From IMG/VR virus record IMGVR_UViG_3300030329_005208, positions 1 through 22,726 of that record: 22,726 nt of DNA; one strand, 5' to 3'. The notes beneath the pieces are model-generated. The model was not told the DNA's origin and ran no database searches. It saw only the letters and a list, made by a program, of their open reading frames with translations. Every line of letters starts with the position of its first letter. The first letter of the stretch is position 1. Both the position numbers and the translations under genes were made by a program. Positions 11,034-19,733 of this stretch are shown piece after piece. Source of the stretch: a virus.

Positions 11034-14000
11034 TCGATTCCATCCCAATCATCAGTACTATTAAACTCTGTCATTAATTTATTTCCATAAAATAAATTGT
11101 AATCAGAGTGAAGTTCATTCGAAAAATGTGGAAAATGCTCTGACCCAGGTAAACCCTGATCATTTATGTGATATGTTGGGAATAATGGCATACGAAAAAC
11201 CGATCCATTAAAAGGTGGGTTACTTGCTGTCCAATATTCAGTTAATGGAAGGGCTGTATTTACAATTCCTACTACACCAACCATTGGATGACCTGCCACT
11301 GCATCACCAGTTTCAGGATTTCCATAATTTTGAATAGTTATTTTATGTTGTCCCATTGTTGTAGTGTCTAGTATAGTTTCAGGTATGTTTCCTAATTCTA
11401 CATCTAAAAGAAGTTCTGATACCCAAGGTGGGTTTGTTCCACCATTTATTAACATCATTGGAGTGTAAATTGTTATTTTAAAAATATCTGTGTCAGGAAA
11501 ATTAACCCAAATTTCACCATTTTCTCTTATAGAAATTGATTTTGGTGGCATTTCGCTAGGGTTGGTAACTCTTGTTTCCATATACATACTCAAAAAATCT
11601 AAAGGATAATAATCCAAAGTTTCACTAAGAATTGATAAATCATAAGCATCTATAGTTTTATCTCCATTCATATCACAATTATAAGTTTGTCCCTCAGTTA
11701 TATATTCTTTAGGATAAGAAATATGATTAAATATACTGTCATGATCTGATGAATCGACTATCCCATTTCTATCAAAATCACCACTTGCAGAGCTTAACAC
11801 ATTAGAATTTCTGTTTAAATTGTGCATTTGCAAACACTCAATTTTTATATTTTTTGTTCCTTTTGTGATTTTTGTTACCATAAAATAAGGATATATTTCT
11901 TGACCATTCCTTGTGTTTAGTATTGTGTAATCTTCACCAAAACATTTCAAATCATTAATCAGGCTGTCAAACCTAATTATGTCTGTTATCTCTAAGCTAA
12001 CATACTTTAATGGTAGTGTTACTTTTATAATATTGTGTTGATTACAGTTATATGCTAATATAAAATCTCTTAATTTGTAAGGTGTTGTAGCATCAAAATA
12101 ATCTCCAAATATATAATTTGATGGATACCTTGTGTAATTACTTTCAAACTCCAAAACAGAATCTCCAGGATTGTTTGGGTCTAAAGCAAAACTTCTTTTT
12201 TTATAGCCATTTGGAAAATTTGTTACATCTGTATCACCATTGCCATAAAAATCATAAGCATCTACATAACTTGTTATATCATAAGAATCATCCTCATAAT
12301 CTTTGCTATGCTTAACCCTTACCATAGTTTTTACTTTTTCTACTTTAGTTCTATCAAAAGATATGTCTATTATATCTTTTGGAAAAATAACATTATCAAC
12401 ATCGCTTTCAGCATATTCATTTTTTATTATAGACATTCCTAATTTAGCATCTGACCTAAATAAAGGTATAATCGGTGAGTTTTTTGCAATATCTTCTATT
12501 AGTTTTTTTGAGTTCATTTTTTCTGTTACAGAAAAAGCCATAGACCAATCAGAAATAATATCCTCAGTTATCCAATAGCTTTCATGCAATTGTATTGGAA
12601 TCTCTAGTTCTTCTTCTATTATATTTCTTATAACTGATGTTGGAGGAGATGATTCATGCATATTAGAAGTATTTCTTCCCAATGACTCAATATAAAAATT
12701 TTTATTAAATATGTTTTCAATTTCAAACACATGCTTCATAGCCAAATGGTTAAACCTAAAAGATGCTGTAACTGTATTACCAGGTTCAAAAATAAATTCT
12801 AAGGTTGCTGCATTAAATCTAGATGGAATATCCCAATCATAGGAAAATTCATGTCTTTGTTTTGGAACTATCTCATGTGCACTACCATGCTCAGCATCAT
12901 CATAACTACCACTACCAATTACACTCCTCATGCTGTCATAAAGAGTAAGAGCACCTTCATGATCATTTAATTGAAATAACGATACTGTTGAGAGAGCCCC
13001 TACAAACATCCCTTCTGTTTCAGATGCTTCTTCAACATCTGCAAAACCTAAATATAATCCAAAATAATCATTATTATCTGAGGTTGTATTTTGGTCATTT
13101 AATATTTGAATTTTTCCATGAAAATATGTTAAACCTGAATCATCTATCGCATCATCTACATTTGCATCAGGAAGGGTGAAAAGAAAAGCAATGCGATCAT
13201 TTACATCATACCAATCCTCCTCAGAAGTCATTGTTAGAAAATTTTCATTATAAGTAAGTGGAACTGAATATTCTATATCTGATTGTTTGCCTGCTAATTT
13301 TGCATAAGGATTTTCCATACCTAAATCATATGGATAATCTTCATAAGGATGAGCTTCAGGCATAGGAACAGCTAAAGGAAACATAGAGCCTTTTGGAACT
13401 TTAAGTCCTGAATCACCATGCATATCCCAATCTTCTAGGAAATGTACATGCCAACCTGATTTTGAAAAGTATTTATTCCAATCATCTTGATTGTGGTGAA
13501 ATAGACTTCCATCACCATCACTTTTCACACCAAACCAAGTACCATAAGTAGCAGTTTCAAAGTTATTTTGAAGATCACCTCTATGAGTTCCATTCCATAG
13601 TGTGTAAAAAATATCTTTGTATACTAAAACTTTTTTATCATTTGATGAATTGCCTGGGTTTCCAAAATCGTAAATTCTTTCTGAAGTTTCTCTTGAAACA
13701 TTTTCTATTTTAAACCTTGGTAAATCTTCATATTGAAAACCATTAAATGCTAATAAATCCCAAAATTCTATATTAGCTTCCATGCTACCATCACCTGTGT
13801 TGATTCCACCTGCACTTGTTATATTTGAAACACCATCACTATTATACCCTGATATTTGATTTCCTTCATAGTCAAGACCAAAACAGATAAACTGTGCCCT
13901 TGATGGAGGATCAGGGTGTCCTAGTTCCCCTGTGGGGTCTAAATCAACTAAATGCCATGGCTCTACATTCATTGCTATTTGAAATAAATAGCCTGGTGTG

Positions 14001-15790
14001 GTCATTGACCCTGTTGAAGCAAGTTGATCTAAGTGTTGATAACTTGATGCAAGGGAATCTCCTATTACTTCATATCCATTTATTTGGTTAGCTAAATACC
14101 CACCTGACTCAGAATAAACATCATCATGTAATTGGAAATCTAAAGGAGTTCCCCATTGATGTTTAAATATATTATCCCAATAAAGGTTGCCATTAGAAGA
14201 TACTCCTGGAGATTCTGTATTGTCACTCCATGACCTTATATTGTTTAAATCTCTGTTAATCCCATTAATACTATATCCTGCAATTGATTGAGCAGTTATA
14301 TCAATAGGAGAAGAATACCAATTTTTATACATGTCAAATAATTTTTTAGCTGTTGGAATGTATATAAATTCTATATCACATTCTTCTGAAATGCTGCCAA
14401 GGTTTCTCATAATATAACGATGAATTTGCCAATATGCTACATTTTCAGATCCAAGGGTTATATTAGAATCAGTTTCATCCCAAACTGTGCTCCAATCATT
14501 GCTAGTAGATTCTCTATCTAGTATAGCATTAAGATAACTTCCAGAAGTATTATAGTCGGAACTTAATGAGTCTGAACACATTGAAAAATCTACATTAAAA
14601 TTAACATCATCAGAATCAGGAACATCTTCCAGTGTAGTTAATGCAGAATCAGGGCAAGTTGCATAACTATCATAAGAATTATCAAAAGCTAAATGTTTAT
14701 TGTGTATAAAAACACCAGTATCTTCGCCTAGCCAATTATCATTATATCCTGCCCAAGTTGGTTGATAATAAGAAGGTCTAGGGGAAATAGATAAATGATT
14801 AGCAGGTCTATGTAGCATAACCTGCATTATTTCCATAGATATGTGGTTAGTTGGAACAAATCCACTATACATTGCACTAAGATAAGTTCTTGAACCAAAA
14901 CCTCCATTATCACTAACCCAAGTTTCTGTATATAGCTGTCTCCTGTCTTCGTCTATAACTCCCTCATCTACTTTTTCATGCATATATGGTTCTTCCATAC
15001 ATTTTAAATAAGAGCCTGAATGAATATATAAAAGTCCTGTGCTGATACCACCTTCACTACTATGATTAATCATATAACCTGCTTGAGCATATATTTCATA
15101 GTTATCTTCTGTTAAAGCCCAATCAAAATAAGGTTCTAAAGCATCTCTGCTGTTGGTAATTCCTGGCTTTATGGGCATATCAAACCTATCAGGCAAGCAA
15201 TATATTCTCTTTTGTCTATCTGTGTCTAAATCTAAATCTTTATATAAAATACAAGGAGCTTTTTGAACATCCCCAAATGTCATTGGGATTATTTTATTAA
15301 TGTCGCTATCTCTCACAGCATTGATAGAACTTAACCTTGTTATTGGTACTTCTTTATGCATTACAGATTCTGTTAAATCTTCTAAGATTATTTTTACATT
15401 ATTGTAATCATGATTTACTCTTTTAATACTAGCTCTATATATGTGCAAACAATCATCTATGGATGTAGAAGATTGCGATTTATAATATATATCAACAAAA
15501 ACATTTAGAAAATTTCGTGCAGAAAATAGGTCGCTAAACGAATCCTTATTAGAAACAGTTAAAGTAATGTTATTAACTTTCATATTTCTAGTTTCTAAAT
15601 CTACAGATTCTTTTATAGAGGGAACTTTTAAGTTTAAGGCTTTAAAGTTGGTTTTTACACCATTATACTCTATAACTTCTTCAATTTGTGATAGGTATAT
15701 TTCAGGATCAGTTCTTATTATAACTACAGGATGTATATTAGTAGTAGAGCCTTGTATATCTTTTTCAAATATTTCAGGTAAGGTAAGCAT
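11030..15790 (-). CDS. Large tail hub/tip protein with dockerin-like insert, 1586 aa
   Basis: The giant protein after the tape measure is where siphoviruses encode their tail tip or hub. The N-terminal 190 residues (PEIFEKDIQGSTTNIHPVVI, then RDSDINKIIPMTFGDVQKAP) look like a hub entry domain that follows the distal tail position. Residues about 230-1050 are long, Ser/Asp/Trp/Tyr-rich and beta-like, with no repeats I can see. Residues about 1050-1320 resemble a hub or baseplate domain again (VEKVKTMVRVKHSKDYEDDS). Residues about 1335-1392 carry two 12-residue calcium loops in dockerin arrangement, and the C-terminus is a further beta region. No peptidase or muramidase motif is evident. The start shares TAATG with the tape-measure stop. 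Confidence 0.75.
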   Translation of the reverse strand: MLTLPEIFEKDIQGSTTNIHPVVIIRTDPEIYLSQIEEVIEYNGVKTNFKALNLKVPSIKESVDLETRNMKVNNITLTVSNKDSFSDLFSARNFLNVFVDIYYKSQSSTSIDDCLHIYRASIKRVNHDYNNVKIILEDLTESVMHKEVPITRLSSINAVRDSDINKIIPMTFGDVQKAPCILYKDLDLDTDRQKRIYCLPDRFDMPIKPGITNSRDALEPYFDWALTEDNYEIYAQAGYMINHSSEGGISTGLLYIHSGSYLKCMEEPYMHEKVDEGVIDEDRRQLYTETWVSDNGGFGSRTYLSAMYSGFVPTNHISMEIMQVMLHRPANHLSISPRPSYYQPTWAGYNDNWLGEDTGVFIHNKHLAFDNSYDSYATCPDSALTTLEDVPDSDDVNFNVDFSMCSDSLSSDYNTSGSYLNAILDRESTSNDWSTVWDETDSNITLGSENVAYWQIHRYIMRNLGSISEECDIEFIYIPTAKKLFDMYKNWYSSPIDITAQSIAGYSINGINRDLNNIRSWSDNTESPGVSSNGNLYWDNIFKHQWGTPLDFQLHDDVYSESGGYLANQINGYEVIGDSLASSYQHLDQLASTGSMTTPGYLFQIAMNVEPWHLVDLDPTGELGHPDPPSRAQFICFGLDYEGNQISGYNSDGVSNITSAGGINTGDGSMEANIEFWDLLAFNGFQYEDLPRFKIENVSRETSERIYDFGNPGNSSNDKKVLVYKDIFYTLWNGTHRGDLQNNFETATYGTWFGVKSDGDGSLFHHNQDDWNKYFSKSGWHVHFLEDWDMHGDSGLKVPKGSMFPLAVPMPEAHPYEDYPYDLGMENPYAKLAGKQSDIEYSVPLTYNENFLTMTSEEDWYDVNDRIAFLFTLPDANVDDAIDDSGLTYFHGKIQILNDQNTTSDNNDYFGLYLGFADVEEASETEGMFVGALSTVSLFQLNDHEGALTLYDSMRSVIGSGSYDDAEHGSAHEIVPKQRHEFSYDWDIPSRFNAATLEFIFEPGNTVTASFRFNHLAMKHVFEIENIFNKNFYIESLGRNTSNMHESSPPTSVIRNIIEEELEIPIQLHESYWITEDIISDWSMAFSVTEKMNSKKLIEDIAKNSPIIPLFRSDAKLGMSIIKNEYAESDVDNVIFPKDIIDISFDRTKVEKVKTMVRVKHSKDYEDDSYDITSYVDAYDFYGNGDTDVTNFPNGYKKRSFALDPNNPGDSVLEFESNYTRYPSNYIFGDYFDATTPYKLRDFILAYNCNQHNIIKVTLPLKYVSLEITDIIRFDSLINDLKCFGEDYTILNTRNGQEIYPYFMVTKITKGTKNIKIECLQMHNLNRNSNVLSSASGDFDRNGIVDSSDHDSIFNHISYPKEYITEGQTYNCDMNGDKTIDAYDLSILSETLDYYPLDFLSMYMETRVTNPSEMPPKSISIRENGEIWVNFPDTDIFKITIYTPMMLINGGTNPPWVSELLLDVELGNIPETILDTTTMGQHKITIQNYGNPETGDAVAGHPMVGVVGIVNTALPLTEYWTASNPPFNGSVFRMPLFPTYHINDQGLPGSEHFPHFSNELHSDYNLFYGNKLMTEFNSTDDWDGIE
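11615..11788 (-). other. Dockerin-like double EF-hand-type calcium-binding segment inside the tail protein
   Basis: Residues 1338-1349 read DFDRNGIVDSSD and residues 1373-1384 read DMNGDKTIDAYD. Both fit the 12-position loop DxDxNGxVDxxD / DxNxDxxIDxxD used by dockerins and other calcium-binding loops, and the 35-residue spacing is close to the usual dockerin repeat. A short Tyr/Pro-containing spacer separates them. Calcium binding is strongly suggested; a cohesin partner is unknown. Confidence 0.78.
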
Positions 15791-17979
15791 TAAACTCCTA
15801 TATCCCCACCTCTACGAAGTGCTTCTTGAATCTGAGGCACAATCTCATCTTCAATCATATCTTTGCCTAAGATAGGGTTGTTTATAACAATAGTAGAGCC
15901 ACCTCCACCACCTAAGCCTGTATTCATTCTATTTAAGTTTTCAATACCAATAGCTTCAGTAGCATCTCTACTCATAACAAATTCACCCTGCTCTGCCTCA
16001 ATCATAGTTCCACCTTGAGAGTGCCTTCTACCACCAACTAAACCACCATATTGATACTTTTGACCTTTTATAGCTTGAATTTGTAGTGCACCTGATGTAG
16101 CAATCAATGCAGCCAACATTACATTTAATGGAAAAGGCTCATCCCAAGCAGCAGTTATACCTAGTGCAGTATTTGATATAGCTTCAGCAACTTTAACCTT
16201 TTTCATTTTCTCTTTATGCTTTCTTGTTTTCTCAGCATATTTAGCTTCTATTTCTTCTAATTTTTTAGTTCTTATTCTTTCGTTTCTTATGCCATTAACA
16301 GAATCAAGTTCAGCTTGTTTTGCTTGGTTTATTTGTTGCATTTTTACTTTATCATAAGCATTAGCCACATCCATAATAGCATTAACCATTTTAGTAGTAC
16401 CTTGGATTGCTTCTTCATTCATTTTACTTTGAACACCTAACAATTGTTCTTCTAACATTGCTAAAACAGCTATTAACTCAGGAGTTGCTCCTGTTGTTTC
16501 TATCATAGCTTCTGTCATTTTTATTTGAGCTTCGATTAATTGTTTTTGTCCTTCTGGTGTTTTTTTGAACAAGTCATTTAATACTGTTTGCTTATCAACA
16601 TAATCATCCATACTAGAAAAACCATTTTGTAGTATATCGATATATCTTTCTATTAATTCTAACTGTTTTTCATAAGGATTAAATGAATCAGTTATCAAAG
16701 CATTCATAACAGCTTGTTGGTGTATTAATTCTGCTAAAGAAAGTTTCATTAAACCTTTAGCTAAAGCATCTGTTTTTTGTGCTGTTAAGTCAATATTATC
16801 GCTTGCATCTTCAAATATACCTGAAAGCATTAAGACTTCTGTTGCTACCACCCCAACAGCAGTTGCGAATGCACCCCATCCTAATCTAGTTTGCCATATG
16901 ACAGCTTGCTGTAATGTTTTAACATAAGCAGCCATAGCAACTACTAATACAGACCCAATAACTGTTGCATAAGCTCTAACTCTTTCAGGGGTCATTACTT
17001 CTGATATTTTTGTCATAGCCCTCATTAAAGGTAAAAATGCTTTGCCTAATCCTTCTCCAATATTGGCTGCTAAATTATCCATAGCAGCATCAAAGGCATC
17101 TATTTGGTCTTGAGTTGTTTCTACTTCATCACCAAGTAAAGCTACTTTTTCTCTTGCTGCCTCCATAGTGGCATTTAAAAATGCTTGTTTCTTTTCTGTG
17201 TCAGTTAATTGGCTAACACTTTTGTTTAAAGACCTTGCATATTTTATATTAGCTTCCTCTACCTTAGTAATGATTCCAATATTGTCCAACATAAGACGAG
17301 ATTGACGACCTATACCAGTTACAAGAGATTCAATTGATGTTTTAGTATCCCTTCCTAGCACCCTTCCAAGTCTTTGTGCAATATCAAACATCTCTGCCAT
17401 TTCATCTGAATTTTTAGTAACTCCAAGTATCATAGCATTGTTAGCTTGTTGGAAAAGGTCAAATTCAGAAACTGTATCATTAGTTGCTTTTTTTAATTTT
17501 TCTAATGCTCTTGTGCTATTTTCTGAAGCTCCTGTTAGGGTATTAAAACCTCTCTCCATAGCTTCAACTTTTGCAGCTTCTCTTGTGAATTGTATTAACT
17601 GCCTACCACCCAAAGCCATTGCGAAGTTAAATAAAAGCAATCTAGATCTTAAGACAGCAAAACTACCACCTAATACTCTATTAACTGTATTTTGTTTTTT
17701 ATAAGCCCTTCTTAGTTTCTCTATAGCTACTTGATTTCCTCTCATAGCTTTAGATACAGTTCGAGTTTTAACACCTAAATCTTGCCATCTTTTCCCTTGA
17801 GCAGCAAGTTGAGCAGTTAATTTAAGTGTGGTAGAGTTTAATTTTGTAGATTGTGCTGTTACTTTCTTTTCAGCATTACTAAATTTTTCCATTGCAAGTG
17901 AAAGAGCAGTAAGTTTGCCTAGTAATTTTTTATCACCAGATGCATCAAATTTTATCGTAAATTGTTCTACTTGTGCCAT
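15790..17979 (-). CDS. Tail tape measure protein, 729 aa
   Basis: The tape measure sets tail length and helps DNA entry. Features: helical and basic N-terminus (1-105); a typical tape-measure core at about 130-240 with MERGFNTLTGASENSTRALE (141-160), DTVSEFDLFQQANNAMILGV (168-187) and LDNIGI (231-236); two hydrophobic segments at about 337-353 and 368-388 that can insert in the membrane; a coiled-coil region at about 550-600; another hydrophobic stretch near 605-640; and a glycine-rich C-terminus with GGLVGGRRHSQGGTMIEAEQ, as in many phage tape measures, ending IGV. At 729 residues the tail would be moderate (roughly 100 nm by the usual 0.15 nm per residue rule). No lytic domain is visible. 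The ATG at 17979 follows the chaperone stop directly (TAAATG). Confidence 0.92.
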   Translation of the reverse strand: MAQVEQFTIKFDASGDKKLLGKLTALSLAMEKFSNAEKKVTAQSTKLNSTTLKLTAQLAAQGKRWQDLGVKTRTVSKAMRGNQVAIEKLRRAYKKQNTVNRVLGGSFAVLRSRLLLFNFAMALGGRQLIQFTREAAKVEAMERGFNTLTGASENSTRALEKLKKATNDTVSEFDLFQQANNAMILGVTKNSDEMAEMFDIAQRLGRVLGRDTKTSIESLVTGIGRQSRLMLDNIGIITKVEEANIKYARSLNKSVSQLTDTEKKQAFLNATMEAAREKVALLGDEVETTQDQIDAFDAAMDNLAANIGEGLGKAFLPLMRAMTKISEVMTPERVRAYATVIGSVLVVAMAAYVKTLQQAVIWQTRLGWGAFATAVGVVATEVLMLSGIFEDASDNIDLTAQKTDALAKGLMKLSLAELIHQQAVMNALITDSFNPYEKQLELIERYIDILQNGFSSMDDYVDKQTVLNDLFKKTPEGQKQLIEAQIKMTEAMIETTGATPELIAVLAMLEEQLLGVQSKMNEEAIQGTTKMVNAIMDVANAYDKVKMQQINQAKQAELDSVNGIRNERIRTKKLEEIEAKYAEKTRKHKEKMKKVKVAEAISNTALGITAAWDEPFPLNVMLAALIATSGALQIQAIKGQKYQYGGLVGGRRHSQGGTMIEAEQGEFVMSRDATEAIGIENLNRMNTGLGGGGGSTIVINNPILGKDMIEDEIVPQIQEALRRGGDIGV

Positions 17980-18692
17980 TTATTTATTCTCTTTCTTAGC
18001 TTTATTTATCATAGCATTTTCTCTTTTAGCTAAAGCCTTTTTAATTATAAAATACCTATCAACCCATAAAGCTGGTTGTTCGTCATAAGCCCCACTATAT
18101 GGTGGGACATTGCATTCGTTGCAATACAAGTACCTTTTTATATCTTTTTGTATATCTTTGTCATGAATTATATTCCTACATGTAAAAAAAGGCAATTGAG
18201 AATTGATAGATTGTGCAACATCAAACTCCTTGCCTTTTTGATTATTCTCATAAACTTCCTCTATTAATACATCTATCACTTCCCAAACATCCTCTTTACA
18301 TGTGAAAGTTCTAACCTCTCTTTTCCCATCAATAAGTATTGGAATTTGAGCAGTATAAGGGAACTCATGATATTGACAGCCTCCACAGCCATCCCCTAAA
18401 ATGTTAAGTTCTACTTGGAGGCTTTGTCTTCCCCCACAAAAAACATTGTCTGTAATTCTGTGAAGATCTCACTTTTTTCTTCTAAAGTAAGACTCATAAG
18501 GAACTTATCAGAAGTATCGCCATCTAAGCAAGTTCTCATCCATTTAGTCATAGTAGAGTGCATCATAGTGACACCTCTCATAGTGCCATCTTCTTTATAG
18601 TCATACTTCACACTATCAAGCAAATCATCTCTTTCATCTAAAGTGATGTTTTTAACTTTTAAGGTGCGACCACCTTTGAGTTTGATTTCCAT
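17980..18692 (-). CDS. Tail assembly chaperone, frameshifted long form (gpG-T type), about 237 aa
   Basis: Long-tailed phages make a long chaperone by a -1 ribosomal slip near the end of the short one. Here the frame one base back is open from just before the short form's end to 17980, where the tape measure starts. A GGGGGAA heptamer (18435-18429), in register with the zero frame, is the best slip site. The fusion keeps about 88 residues of the short form and adds about 149. The extension begins GRQSLQVELNILGDGCGGCQ, carries a CxxC pair and continues HEFPYTAQIPILID, CKEDVWEVIDVLIEEVYENN and a Lys-rich helix. The downstream frame has no separate ribosome-binding site; a GTG at 18279 inside it is not a convincing start. 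Confidence 0.82.
18411..18692 (-). CDS. Tail assembly chaperone, short form (gpG type), 93 aa
   Basis: It lies between the major tail proteins and the tape measure, the invariable place for the tail chaperone. The protein begins with a beta hairpin, MEIKLKGGRTLKVKNITLD, then charged helices (DERDDLLDSVKYDYKED and LTLEEKSEIFTELQTMFF), as in other short chaperones that bind the tape measure during tail assembly and are not in the virion. The ATG at 18692 has AAGAGGTAAT upstream. It terminates at 18411-18413 unless the -1 slip occurs. Confidence 0.78.
   Translation of the reverse strand: MEIKLKGGRTLKVKNITLDERDDLLDSVKYDYKEDGTMRGVTMMHSTMTKWMRTCLDGDTSDKFLMSLTLEEKSEIFTELQTMFFVGEDKASK
18429..18435 (-). 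promoter_or_regulatory. Candidate -1 ribosomal frameshift site GGGGGAA
   Basis: In the chaperone frame the codons are GTG GGG GAA, giving the heptamer G GGG GAA. A -1 slip re-pairs glycine tRNA perfectly and leaves glutamate tRNA on GGA with one G-U pair. It lies in the only stretch, about 60 bases, where both frames are open (between the -1 frame's upstream TGA and the zero-frame TAG). A TTTTTT run just upstream (codons TTT TTT) is a weaker alternative. Confidence 0.7.
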
Positions 18693-18708
18693 ATTACCTC
18701 TTATTTAA

Positions 18709-19722
18709 TTATGCTGTCCAATCAAGTGATAGTAGTGATTCAGAACCATCATCAATTGCTTTCCCTGATATATCTAACATCATTATATCACCCTCTGATA
18801 AAGCAACATTAGTTAGTATATAATCATTAATCTGTATATCAAAATTCGCACTATTTACAATCTTCAATCCATCTCCATCAGTAGCAGCAGTTTGAGTATC
18901 AAAAGTATTTATTAAACCTTTAGTTAAATCATCATATTTGACCTGAGCATCAAATGTAATAGAACATTCTTGTGCTCTATTGACTACTTCAAACCCTAAC
19001 GATCCTGCCCCTGTCCAAACAGCAGGAAAGTCTACTACAACTGAAAACGACTGCAAGGTAGCATTAATATCTGCAACTTTAAGTGTACTTGCATTTATTC
19101 CTCCCATTGTAACATTTGTACTGTTTAAGTATGAAGCACTTGGTGCAACTGAAGTGCTAGATGCTAATGCTTGATAATTTCCACCAGTAGAAAAAGTAGC
19201 ACTATATTTATATCTTCCACCATCTGTTCCTATGTCAGCAGATATTTGAAAATTAGTACAAACACAATTATGAAAAAGCATGTGTTTAGCATTTGTAGTT
19301 TCAGGTGCAGCTATTGCAATCGTAAACAAATGATGAGATGCCATAGTTCCTGCTGATATACTCACTCCATTGCCAAGGCTTTGAGGTTGATGTCCTTGTA
19401 AAAATGAAACAAGGTCGTTAGATGTTCCTTGATTCGATAAGTTAAGAAAAGCATATTTATGTGCTGCATCAGTATGGAAATTCCCTGAAAATGTCATTTC
19501 TCGAACAGTCATCTTATTATCTTGAAAGAAATCTTCATCATTAAATGTTCTGCCACTTGTATTCCTTAAATCAATAGACTGGTTTAAACCTAAAGAAGGC
19601 ATAGATATACTATCAACATCAAGTTGATACATGTCTGTTCCTGCTTCTGTTTCACCCCATTCTGTCTGAGGTCTTATTAATACTGTCCATTCTTTTGGTG
19701 AAAAAGCTGTATTACTTGCCAT
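18709..19722 (-). CDS. Major tail protein paralogue 2, 337 aa
   Basis: It forms, or shares in, the tail tube. It starts MASNTAFSPKEWTVLIRP and shares with the next gene upstream a series of blocks: MYQLDVDSISMPSLGLNQS (about 31-49), a D-R-x-T-x-GRT block, DFFQDNKM, the FSGNFHTDAAHK block, CVCTNFQISADIGTDGGRYK, VVNRAQE with QVKYDD, INTFDTQTAA, and the C-terminal TNVALSEGDIMMLDISGK. The two are clearly a tandem duplication, more diverged in the middle. The ATG at 19722 has AAGGGGGTAGAAT upstream. It lies immediately before the chaperone, the usual place for a tail tube gene. Which copy builds the tube cannot be told from sequence. Confidence 0.82.
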   Translation of the reverse strand: MASNTAFSPKEWTVLIRPQTEWGETEAGTDMYQLDVDSISMPSLGLNQSIDLRNTSGRTFNDEDFFQDNKMTVREMTFSGNFHTDAAHKYAFLNLSNQGTSNDLVSFLQGHQPQSLGNGVSISAGTMASHHLFTIAIAAPETTNAKHMLFHNCVCTNFQISADIGTDGGRYKYSATFSTGGNYQALASSTSVAPSASYLNSTNVTMGGINASTLKVADINATLQSFSVVVDFPAVWTGAGSLGFEVVNRAQECSITFDAQVKYDDLTKGLINTFDTQTAATDGDGLKIVNSANFDIQINDYILTNVALSEGDIMMLDISGKAIDDGSESLLSLDWTA

Positions 19723-19733
19723 ATTCTACCCCC

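Noticed and set aside
12118-15875. Several short rightward frames within the large tail gene
   Set aside because: They are antisense shadows of the 1586-residue tail protein: no ribosome-binding sites, and composition dictated by the coding strand.
17980-18279. Separate 99-residue gene starting at GTG 18279
   Set aside because: No ribosome-binding site, and the same frame extends upstream without a stop to the chaperone overlap, so it is the downstream part of a frameshifted protein.
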